64,000 nt of DNA. Source: Pseudomonas viridiflava (GTDB taxonomy: Bacteria; Pseudomonadota; Gammaproteobacteria; Pseudomonadales; Pseudomonadaceae). This document shows positions 54,402-64,000 of the stretch, in pieces; within the stretch, counting starts at the first letter, position 1, and every line of letters starts with the position of its first letter. Both the position numbers and the translations under genes were made by a program. The DNA lies in contig NZ_UUOC01000025.1 in assembly GCF_900590755.1 (NCBI RefSeq), forward strand, positions 124,001 to 188,000. Direction: 5' to 3'. The notes under the pieces were generated by a model, which worked only from the letters and a program-made list of their open reading frames with translations, ran no database searches and was not told the origin of the DNA.

Positions 54402-54514
54402 GGAGGCAACCCCACCAGCCACACCCCGGCACACAATGTTCCCGCTGTGGCTGCTTCCTTCCGGATCTGACCAGGTTCACGGGTAATCGTTGCGGGGGGA
54501 CCGATGGGGTCACC
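54402..54514 (-). ncRNA. ffs: 4.5S signal recognition particle RNA
   Basis: About 113 nt. The minus strand reads GGTGACCCCATCGG at the 5' end, then CCCGCAACG, ACCTGGTCAGATCCGGAAGG followed by AAGCAGCCA, the universally conserved SRP hairpin with its GGAA tetraloop, and GTGTGCCGGG...GGTGGGGTTGCC near the 3' end. The line-up with the E. coli RNA is clear over the whole length. It binds Ffh to target membrane proteins. No intrinsic terminator was recognised just downstream. Confidence 0.95.
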
Positions 54515-54716
54515 ATAACGACACTCGCCTCTCGGCAAGCCGCGCCATTGTACCGGTCTTGCGCGAAGTTACAACCCGTAACCCAGGATAAAAAATTCGA
54601 TAGGGCTCAAGCACTTGTGTGGCGGGACCAGCGACGTGTTTAGGCCGAGCGCACGCTGCAAACACTCGCCATAATGCGTCTTTGCTACATTTCCTGTCAG
54701 ACGGTGCCTTTTCACA

Positions 54717-55205
54717 GTGAAGAAAACTCAGGTCGTAAATTACCCAACCCTGACGGCGGCTCAGCGAGAGCAGCTTGATCAGCTGGAAATTCTGCCCGAG
54801 CAGCTGCCCTTCTCGGGGGATATCTACTGCGCACTGAACACGCTGCTGGTTCGGCCAACGGCTGATATCGAAGGATTCGTTCTGCTGCTGGACGATCAGC
54901 CGGTAGGATTTTTCATGCTCAAACGTGGGGCTTTTCTGCCTCAGTGGGCGGCAGAGGGTTCAGCGACACTGCATGCCTTGCAGATTGATCGACGGGTGCA
55001 AGGTCAGGGTTTGGGCAAGGCTTTTCTACAGGGCCTGCCAGAAGCTGTTGAGAAAACATGGCCAGATATTAAACAGCTTATGCTCTCGGTGGATGCTGAA
55101 AACCTGCCAGCGCTTAATCTGTATATCAGTCAGGGCTGGATTGATACCGGTGAGGCTTACAAGGGCAGGATTGGATATGAACGGCGGTTAGTCTTAACAA
55201 TTTAA
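54717..55205 (+). CDS. GNAT-family N-acetyltransferase
   Basis: A 162-residue cytoplasmic acetyltransferase starting with GTG. The acetyl-CoA-binding motif A is LQIDRRVQGQGLGKAFLQGL (about 92-111), and motif B is LSVDAENLPALNLYISQGW (about 124-142). The substrate is unknown; small stand-alone GNATs often modify amino acids, amines or antibiotics. It runs divergently from ffs. Confidence 0.9.
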   Translation: MKKTQVVNYPTLTAAQREQLDQLEILPEQLPFSGDIYCALNTLLVRPTADIEGFVLLLDDQPVGFFMLKRGAFLPQWAAEGSATLHALQIDRRVQGQGLGKAFLQGLPEAVEKTWPDIKQLMLSVDAENLPALNLYISQGWIDTGEAYKGRIGYERRLVLTI

Positions 55206-55223
55206 CCCCCAACTACGCCCGCC

Positions 55224-55298
55224 CTGTAAGAGCTGCCGAAGGCTGCGAAGGCGGCCTGTCAATAATTCCGTCTTCGCAGCCTTCGGCAGCTCCTACAG
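55224..55298. repeat. REP inverted pair (GAGCTGCCGAAGGCTGCGAA type)
   Basis: CTGTAAGAGCTGCCGAAGGC and its complement lie between two convergent genes, 18 bp after the acetyltransferase stop. Confidence 0.88.
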
Positions 55299-55314
55299 AA
55301 ATAACTAACCTGCG

Positions 55315-55797
55315 TTAACTTTGTTTAACACACACTTCCGTACCGCGCCCTCCTGGTCGTTGACCGTTTTTGGCGGTGCGCATGTATTCAGGGGCGTAGT
55401 AGGACTTGCGAATAGTGGTGGTGTATTTCCCGGCGGTGTCTTGATCGTGGGACACCACAGCCATACCCACGCCGTAATCCTTGGGCTCTTGCACGTCATC
55501 ATTGGCGAAATACATGGCCAGGGACTGGCCCTGGGCGGCGGCGAAACCCGAGTAGGTCGCCTTGACGCCGAGTACCTCAAAGTCGAGCTTGAAACTATAG
55601 GCGCCAAAGCTTTGGGGAAAATGGCTGGCAGCTTCGTCGACGGTGAAGGTCAAATCCCCCTTGAAGGCTCCAGCATGACTGTCATAGCCAGTACATTTGT
55701 AATGACCGACGATATTCAGTGGATCATTTACTTTCGCGAATGCAGCGCCGCCGAATGACAACGACGCGGCCAGCAGGACAATAGATAGTTTGTTCAA
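55315..55797 (-). CDS. small exported protein of unknown function
   Basis: A 160-residue protein with a clear signal peptide (about 1-21: LSIVLLAASLSFGGAAFA). The mature part is likely beta-rich, with DPLNIVGHYKCTGYDSHAG and YYAPEYMRT. It has a cysteine in GHYKCTGYD and one in TEVCVKQS that could pair. I do not recognise the family. The ATG is preceded by AGGAA. Convergent with the acetyltransferase. Confidence 0.8.
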   Translation of the reverse strand: MNKLSIVLLAASLSFGGAAFAKVNDPLNIVGHYKCTGYDSHAGAFKGDLTFTVDEAASHFPQSFGAYSFKLDFEVLGVKATYSGFAAAQGQSLAMYFANDDVQEPKDYGVGMAVVSHDQDTAGKYTTTIRKSYYAPEYMRTAKNGQRPGGRGTEVCVKQS

Positions 55798-56023
55798 TTG
55801 GTTTCCTTATCAACTTTCAGACACACATGAATCTGTACAACCCGTGCACTTTATTCAAGACAGGCCACTGGTCACAAGTTGGGAAACACATTGAAACCTT
55901 ACAAACTATTTCGCGCCACACAACAACTAACAAAGTTAAACATATAGAACTTACTTTATTATCACCCAAGCGTTGACAGAGCGGTCAGCCTTCCAAACGC
56001 CGCCCTGTCACGTCATCTGCCCG

Positions 56024-57190
56024 CTATTGCGCCTGCAATACCTCATCCGCCTTACCGCCCGCATCCTGAATCACCAGATGGATGAAGTGCAGCTTGGTGA
56101 TAACGGAAGGTGAGAGCACAAAGGGGTAAAAATCAGGCTGGCCCATGCTGCGCGAAAGCTCATTGAGCATGCCCGCCAGTTCGATCCAGGCGTTCACGAA
56201 CGACAGAAAGGCTGGCCCGCCGGGATGCTGCGGGTCGTACAGGGTTTCCAGCGGAAATGGCTGGTAATCCAGATCCATGTCACGGGCGCTCATGCCAAAA
56301 CCCAGCGCGGTGTCCACCGCGTCCATCATGTGCAGGTAGTGCGCCCAAGTTTCAGCCCAGTCCTCCCAGGCGTGCATGGTGGCGTAGGCGCTGACGTAGT
56401 TTTGCTGCCAGTCTGCCGGAGCGCCGTTCTGATAGTGATGATCGAGGGCATCGGCATAGCTGGCGCGATCATCGCCGAACAGGTTGCGAAAACCGTCTTG
56501 CCAGTAGGTATTGGCAATCAGGCGATCCCAATAGTAGTGACCCACCTCATGTCGGAAATGGCCCAGCAGCGTGCGGTAAGGTTCGTGCATCTGCACACGA
56601 ATTTTCTCGCGATGGGCGTCGTCCGCTTCTTTGATGTCCAGGGTAATCAGGCCGTTGGCGTGGCCGGTGGTGGGCAGTTTGCCTTCCAGGTCTACGCCAA
56701 CAAAATCAAATGCCAGGCCGCGCTCTTCGTCCTGGGTTTTGGGGATGACTTTCAAGCCCAGGGAGATCAACTGCGCCACAAGACGCCGTTTGGCGGTCTC
56801 GACCTTGCACCAGCGCTCGCCGTTTTCAGGGATCGACAGGTCGGGGATGGTCCGGTTCAGGCTACAGGCGATGCAGAAATCACCACTATCATGGGCCGGG
56901 AACAACCAGTTGCAGGCGGCTGGGGTACTGAGGTTGGCGCAACGCCGGTAAAGGCCCGCGCCCGGCTCGTCGCTCAGGCGCCAGGTTTCCTGGTCCGGCC
57001 CAGGCTCTAGCGCCGCCACCCTGCCCTGTTCCGGCAGATAACCCAACGCGGCCGAGCACGCCAGGCACTGGGTGTTGGGGAAGAACACCGACTGGCCGCA
57101 GCGGCATTGCCAGACTTTACTGTTGCGCCGGGTTTCTCCCACAAACGGGGCGGAGATACGCGAGCTGAGCTGTTCGAAAAACCGGTACAT
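56024..57190 (-). CDS. zinc-ribbon metallopeptidase-like protein (HExxH)
   Basis: A 388-residue cytoplasmic protein. Two N-terminal cysteine groups (29/31/42/45 and 84/93/106/109) form zinc-ribbon type sites. The catalytic motif HEVGH lies at 214-218, followed by conserved AWEDWAETWAHYLHMMD supplying a likely third ligand. This matches the uncharacterised zinc-binding peptidase family (formerly DUF2248); substrate unknown. ATG 57190 with AGGAG upstream is chosen over an upstream in-frame ATG at 57214. Confidence 0.88.
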   Translation of the reverse strand: MYRFFEQLSSRISAPFVGETRRNSKVWQCRCGQSVFFPNTQCLACSAALGYLPEQGRVAALEPGPDQETWRLSDEPGAGLYRRCANLSTPAACNWLFPAHDSGDFCIACSLNRTIPDLSIPENGERWCKVETAKRRLVAQLISLGLKVIPKTQDEERGLAFDFVGVDLEGKLPTTGHANGLITLDIKEADDAHREKIRVQMHEPYRTLLGHFRHEVGHYYWDRLIANTYWQDGFRNLFGDDRASYADALDHHYQNGAPADWQQNYVSAYATMHAWEDWAETWAHYLHMMDAVDTALGFGMSARDMDLDYQPFPLETLYDPQHPGGPAFLSFVNAWIELAGMLNELSRSMGQPDFYPFVLSPSVITKLHFIHLVIQDAGGKADEVLQAQ

Positions 57191-57281
57191 GACGATCTCC
57201 TGATGGGCGTGCAAGCACTAGATCATCGGCGGTTGCGGTCGTTCCGTGGATATGATGAAGCATCCTGTTGAAGCTGGCTCT

Positions 57282-57357
57282 TGTAGGAGCTGCCGCAGGC
57301 TGCGAAAGCGCTTCTCCTGACACACCGCTGTTCGCAGCCTGCGGCAGCTCCTACAGG
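57282..57357. repeat. REP inverted pair (GAGCTGCCGCAGGCTGCGAA type)
   Basis: TTGTAGGAGCTGCCGCAGGC and its complement end 5 bp beyond the ligA stop codon. Confidence 0.9.
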
Positions 57358-57362
57358 TGGCT

Positions 57363-59738
<2,376 letters not shown>

Positions 59739-59750
59739 TTAAAAGCAAAA

Positions 59751-59768
59751 GAGCAGCCTAGGCTGCTC
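59751..59768 (-). terminator. candidate terminator between zipA and ligA
   Basis: GAGCAGC-CTAG-GCTGCTC, read on the minus strand, is followed by TTTTGCTTTT. It lies 24 bp before the ligA start codon, so it could also act as a leader hairpin for ligA. Confidence 0.55.
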
Positions 59769-59793
59769 AGATGGTGATGCGTTCTCGCTACCC

Positions 59794-59858
59794 TTGTAGG
59801 AGCCAACTTGTTGGCGAGGAATTCAAGACCGCCTCGCCAACAAGTTGGCTCCTACAGG
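59794..59858. repeat. REP inverted pair (GAGCCAACTTGTTGGCGAGG type)
   Basis: TTGTAGGAGCCAACTTGTTG and its complement enclose a short spacer, 16 bp downstream of the zipA stop. Related to the arms at 35644-35721. Confidence 0.88.
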
Positions 59859-59874
59859 ATGTGCGTCGCCCCGA

Positions 59875-60714
59875 TCAACGACGCTGCGTCAATGCGCGGC
59901 GTTCGAATTCGACGATGCGCTGACGGTAATGCTCGATGGTCTGCGCGGTCATGACGCTGCGCTGGTCATCTTTCAATTCGCCGTTGAGTTCATGGGCCAG
60001 TTTGCGAGCAGCGGCAACCATGACATCAAAAGCCTGTTTCGGGTGACGCGGACCTGGCAAGCCCAGGAAGAAGCTCACGGCGCGGGTGCTGAAATGGTCG
60101 ATGTCATCCAGGTCGAAAACCCCGGGCTTGACGGCATTGGCCATGGAGAACAGCACTTCGCCGTTACCGGCCATGCTTTCGTGGCGATGGAAGATGTCCA
60201 TCTCACCGAAACGCAGACCGCTTTCCAGAATGTTCTGCAGCAGCGCCGGGCCTTTGAAGCCACTTTCGTCACGGCAGATAACGCTGATCACCAGGACTTC
60301 CTCAACCGGTGGCAGGTCCTTGTCTTCGGTGATGCGCTGTTTCGGTTTCTCTTCCTGGAAGTCGTCGTCACTGCCCGTGAACAGGCTCGGACCATCCAGA
60401 TCAAGATTGAGGTCGCCTTGTTGCGGCTCATCCTTGCGTTTGTTGCTGCGCTTGCTCTCACGGGGAGTCGCGCTCATCGACGGCAGATCTGCCTCATCGA
60501 GCTGCGGCTCTTTATGGGTATCCAGCACACGCGGCGGGCCCAGCACCTCGGCGGACGAACCTTCGTCGTCGTCCGGCAGGTTGGAGAAGCTTCGATCAAG
60601 CCTGAATTTCAGTTTTCCTTTGCCGCCGCGCATACGGCGCCAGCCATCGAAAAGAATACCGGCAATGACAATAATGCCGATGACGATCAGCCACTCGCGC
60701 AGACCGATTTCCAT
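59875..60714 (-). CDS. zipA: cell division protein ZipA
   Basis: A 279-residue inner-membrane protein that anchors FtsZ at the division site. It has an N-terminal helix ([19 protein letters not shown]) with [11 protein letters not shown] after it, a charged variable linker (about 40-130), and the C-terminal FtsZ-binding domain (about 140-275: [20 protein letters not shown]). Lies between smc and ligA, the usual order in Pseudomonas. Confidence 0.95.
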   Translation of the reverse strand: MEIGLREWLIVIGIIVIAGILFDGWRRMRGGKGKLKFRLDRSFSNLPDDDEGSSAEVLGPPRVLDTHKEPQLDEADLPSMSATPRESKRSNKRKDEPQQGDLNLDLDGPSLFTGSDDDFQEEKPKQRITEDKDLPPVEEVLVISVICRDESGFKGPALLQNILESGLRFGEMDIFHRHESMAGNGEVLFSMANAVKPGVFDLDDIDHFSTRAVSFFLGLPGPRHPKQAFDVMVAAARKLAHELNGELKDDQRSVMTAQTIEHYRQRIVEFERRALTQRR

Positions 60715-60953
60715 GTAATCCAGTGCCTCTAATGAAGAATGCTAAAAATAAGGGCCTAAACCCCTTTAAAACGTGGTGCCAAGTCTATGTTCTGACTGGC
60801 AATTTGCCCACGCGAAAAGAAAAAGTGGACATTAAACTAGCACGACCAAAGGTAACTTTACACCGTCTGTTACATCTGGTTTGCGTCTAAAGCGATATCT
60901 ACCGCACAGTCCTTCGTATTCCGGGCTATCCACCTGCCGTTACAGGCGCTGAA

Positions 60954-63900
60954 TCAGGCATCCACCAACGCCATCGCCTCCTCTACGTCCACCGCCACCA
61001 GACGCGAGCAACCGGGCTCGTGCATGGTCACACCCATGAGCTGATCAGCCATTTCCATGGCGATCTTGTTGTGCGTGATGTAGATGAATTGCACGGTTTG
61101 CGACATCTCTTTTACCAACCGGGCGTAACGTCCGACGTTGGCATCATCCAGTGGCGCGTCCACTTCATCGAGCATGCAGAACGGTGCCGGGTTGAGCTTG
61201 AAAATGGCAAAAACCAGCGCCAACGCAGTCAGGGCTTTTTCGCCACCGGACAGCAAATGGATCGTGCTGTTCTTCTTGCCCGGCGGGCGCGCCATGATTG
61301 TCACCCCTGTATCGAGTAAATCTTCGCCCGTCAGTTCCAAATAAGCCGAGCCACCACCGAAAACTTTCGGGAAAAGTGCCTGAATTCCGCTATTTATCTG
61401 ATCGAAGGTCTCTTTGAAGCGGTTGCGGGTTTCCTTGTCGATCTTGCGAATCACGTTTTCAAGGGTGTCGAGGGCTTCCACGAGATCGGCGTTCTGGGCA
61501 TCCAGATAGCGTTTGCGTTCAGACTGCTGTTGATATTCGTCGATGGCTGCCAGGTTGATCGCGCCCAGACGTTGAATCCGCCCGGCGATGCGCTCCAGTT
61601 CTTCCTCGGCGTCTTTCTCATTGGCTTCGGCAGTGAGGGTCGCCAGCACACCCTGAAGGTCGTAACCGTCTTCCAGCAGTTGATCCTGCAAAGTGGTGCG
61701 GCGCACGGTCAGCGATTGCCATTCCATGCGCTGTTGTTCCAGCTGGCCGCGCAGCAGTTGCGACTGCTGCTCGGCCTGGGTGCGGCGCTTCTCGGCGTCG
61801 CGCAGTTGGAGGTCGGCATCTTCCAGGGCGTTTTTGGCGGTACGCATTTCATCGTCCACCGCCATGCGCCGCTCAAGTAATTCTTCAAGTTTCAGGCGCA
61901 GCTCTTCCAGTGGAGCTTCGCCCTCCTCCAGGTTGAGATTGAGCTGCTCGCGCTTTTCGGTCAGACGCTCGGACTGCATTTCCAGACGCTCAAGGGCCTG
62001 CCGTGTTGAATCATGCTGAGCCCGCAGCGAACCCAGACGCACCGCCAGCTGATGAGCATGGTCTTTGTGCTGACGAGCCTCTTGCCGGACTCGATCAAGT
62101 TGTTCGCGGAGACTGTCGCGCTGGGCCTGAAGAAGTTCGCGCTGCTCGGTGTCCAGCGCCATGCTGTCCAGTGCGTCCTGCAATTGCAGGCGCGATTCGC
62201 CCAGATGTTCGTGTTCGATGGCGCGCTGCTCGCCCAGTTCGGCCAGCTCTTCATCCAGACGGGTACGGCGCAGGGTCAGTTGCTCGACCTTGACCTTGGC
62301 GGCCGACAATTGGGCCCGCAAATCGCTTTGCTGACGGGTTTCGTCCTGCACCCGGCGACGCAATTCCTCTCGGGATTCTTCCTGCCGGGATTGCTGCTCC
62401 CGCAGGTTCAGTAACTGTTCCTCAAGGGTCGCCAGGGTGGCTTCGCGCTCGTCACGCTCAACGCCGAGTTGCTGCAACTCTTGCCCGCGCGCCAACACGC
62501 CGCTTTGCGCTTCGCTGGCACGGCGCACCCGCAGAAAATGCCGACCGACCCAGTAGCCATCGCGGCTGATCAGGCTTTGCCCGGCCGTCAATTGACTGCG
62601 TCGGGCCAAGGCTTCATCCAGTGTTTCCACGGGCAGCACCTGCCCCAACCAACCGGACAGATCCATAGCGCTATCGACTTTATCCAACAGGCTGCCAGGA
62701 ATTCGCGCGGCGTCGTGGGCAGCACTGATCAGGCGCAAGTCGCCCTGCTGAAAACCGGCCAGGTCCAGTTCATTGAAGTCATCCACCAGCACCGCTTGCA
62801 GATCCGCGCCGAGCACGGTTTCCACCGCCAGCTCCCAACCCGGCTCGACCTGCAGCCCCTCAGCCAGACGCGGACGTTCGCTCAGGTCATGGTCGCGCAG
62901 CCACTCGGCCGTTCCGGTGTCCGGATCAAGGGCCGCTTGCTGCAAGGCTTCCAATGAAGCCAATCGACCATTGAGCCGCTGCAATTCACCTTGCGCCTGT
63001 TGCTGCGCCTGGCTGGCCTGTTGCAGTTCGTTACGCAATTGCTCAAGGCGCTCGACCGCTTGTTCTTCGCCAATGTGCAGCTCTTCGAGGGTCATCTCGC
63101 GGGTGGCGAGGTCTTCGTCCAGTTGCAGGATGGCGGCGTCTTCCGGGTCGGCCTTGAGCAACTCAAGCTCTTCGCCCAGACGGCGCTGGCGCTCGGCCAG
63201 CCGCTCAAGGCTGCCTTCCAGTTGCTGAATGCGCGATTGCTGGACTTCGGCCTGACGCCGGGGCTCGGCGGATTGCAGGTTGAAGCTGTCCCACTTTTCC
63301 TGCCAGCCATGCATGGCGCTTTCAGCGTCCTCAAGGGTCGCGGCGGATTCTTCGGCGGCGGCGCTGGTGATTTCCTGCTCGGGTTCGAGCATTTCCAGCT
63401 CTTCGCCCAGGGTCGCCAGCAAGGTGCGGTCGTGGCCCAGGTGGGATTCGGTTTCCTGGCGGGCGCGCTCGGCTTCACGCAGGTCGTCCTGCAACTGCCG
63501 CAACCGCTGCTGGCCGTGCTGGATGCTCTGCTCAACCCGGGCAATGTCGCCCCCAACGGAATAGAAGCGCCCTTGCACCACGTTGAAGCGCTCGGACAGG
63601 TCATGGTGACCGTCACGCAAGCGCTCGATGCTCGCGTCCGCACTGCGCTGATCAGCCACCAGCGCCTCGAAACCGATTTCCTGATTGCCGATCACCGCTT
63701 CGCGCTGACTGACCTGCTCATTCAACGCCTGCCAGCGCAAGGCCGACAGCTGAGCCTTGAGCTGACGCTCTTCGGCTTTGTATTCCTGATACTTCTCGGC
63801 GGCCTGAGCCTGACGATGCAAGCGTTCCAGCTGACGCTCCAGCTCCTCGCGAAGGTCAGTCAGGCGCGCAAGGTTCTCGTGGGTACGGCGAATGCGGTTC

Positions 63901-64000
63901 TCGGTTTCCCGACGGCGCTCCTTGTACTTGGAGATGCCAGCGGCTTCTTCGATGAAATTGCGCAGGTCTTCGGGCTTGGCTTCGATCAGCTTGGAGATCA
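60954..64000 (-). CDS. smc: chromosome segregation protein SMC, C-terminal part (continues past window)
   Basis: The frame is open from the window edge: 1015 codons are present, starting at ISKLIEAKPEDLRNF, the conserved segment near residue 145-160 of Smc proteins, so roughly 145 N-terminal residues, including Walker A, lie outside. Two long coiled coils flank the hinge (about middle). The ABC signature LSGGEKALTALALVFAIFKL and Walker B PFCMLDEVDAPLDD are near the C-terminus. SMC with ScpAB (or MksB-type partners) organises chromosomes. A start codon inside the window is not expected. Confidence 0.97.
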   Translation of the reverse strand, partial: ISKLIEAKPEDLRNFIEEAAGISKYKERRRETENRIRRTHENLARLTDLREELERQLERLHRQAQAAEKYQEYKAEERQLKAQLSALRWQALNEQVSQREAVIGNQEIGFEALVADQRSADASIERLRDGHHDLSERFNVVQGRFYSVGGDIARVEQSIQHGQQRLRQLQDDLREAERARQETESHLGHDRTLLATLGEELEMLEPEQEITSAAAEESAATLEDAESAMHGWQEKWDSFNLQSAEPRRQAEVQQSRIQQLEGSLERLAERQRRLGEELELLKADPEDAAILQLDEDLATREMTLEELHIGEEQAVERLEQLRNELQQASQAQQQAQGELQRLNGRLASLEALQQAALDPDTGTAEWLRDHDLSERPRLAEGLQVEPGWELAVETVLGADLQAVLVDDFNELDLAGFQQGDLRLISAAHDAARIPGSLLDKVDSAMDLSGWLGQVLPVETLDEALARRSQLTAGQSLISRDGYWVGRHFLRVRRASEAQSGVLARGQELQQLGVERDEREATLATLEEQLLNLREQQSRQEESREELRRRVQDETRQQSDLRAQLSAAKVKVEQLTLRRTRLDEELAELGEQRAIEHEHLGESRLQLQDALDSMALDTEQRELLQAQRDSLREQLDRVRQEARQHKDHAHQLAVRLGSLRAQHDSTRQALERLEMQSERLTEKREQLNLNLEEGEAPLEELRLKLEELLERRMAVDDEMRTAKNALEDADLQLRDAEKRRTQAEQQSQLLRGQLEQQRMEWQSLTVRRTTLQDQLLEDGYDLQGVLATLTAEANEKDAEEELERIAGRIQRLGAINLAAIDEYQQQSERKRYLDAQNADLVEALDTLENVIRKIDKETRNRFKETFDQINSGIQALFPKVFGGGSAYLELTGEDLLDTGVTIMARPPGKKNSTIHLLSGGEKALTALALVFAIFKLNPAPFCMLDEVDAPLDDANVGRYARLVKEMSQTVQFIYITHNKIAMEMADQLMGVTMHEPGCSRLVAVDVEEAMALVDA

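Overview
The window reads as chromosome of a Pseudomonas of the broad fluorescens group. The gene content (QuiC, RlmM, ANR, two tandem cbb3 oxidases, AmpDh3, dnaX-ybaB, recR, ZipA/LigA/Smc), the high GC and the many GTAGGAGC-type REP palindromes all fit. No phage, transposase, CRISPR array, rRNA or tRNA was seen. The only RNA gene supported is 4.5S SRP RNA at 54402-54514 (-). Layout: 1-5218 holds a tandem universal stress protein, the 23S rRNA methyltransferase RlmM and aconitase AcnA. 5516-11090 is a quinate/shikimate catabolic cluster: shikimate/quinate dehydrogenase, TetR regulator, QuiC dehydroshikimate dehydratase fused to an HPPD-like domain, and a divergent MFS transporter. 11308-13768 has a CPBP membrane protease and a PAS chemoreceptor with a likely sigma-28 promoter. 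14331-24292 is the least explained part. Five proteins built from one recurring Ig-like module, without signal peptides, surround a classical autotransporter; a sixth unknown small protein closes the group. One gene carries an early stop and another a frameshift. Two intergenic regions share TGTAG(G/T)-N6-CCTACA boxes, and a third has a related but everted arrangement. 25076-42141 is the microaerobic respiration region: two complete ccoNOQP operons separated by a roughly 1.1-kb imperfect palindrome, then ccoGHIS, a TauE/SafE-like membrane protein, hemN and anr. ANR-type sites are visible before ccoG and hemN but not before either ccoN. 42209-48485 carries apt, recR, a medium-chain oxidoreductase, ybaB, dnaX and a solute-binding protein. 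48615-57190 is a mixed stretch: Tat-exported phosphoesterase, AT-rich orphan, diguanylate cyclase, DinB protein, AmpDh3 amidase, 4.5S RNA, acetyltransferase, small secreted protein and zinc metallopeptidase. 57363-64000 (all minus) is ligA, zipA and the C-terminal part of smc, which runs off the right edge. How the genes work together: the cco, ccoGHIS, hemN and anr genes form one functional block for making a high-affinity oxidase, its copper and heme supply and its oxygen regulator. The quinate cluster feeds plant-derived alicyclic acids to protocatechuate. The Ig-module locus looks like a surface or adhesion system, but its export route and role are unknown.
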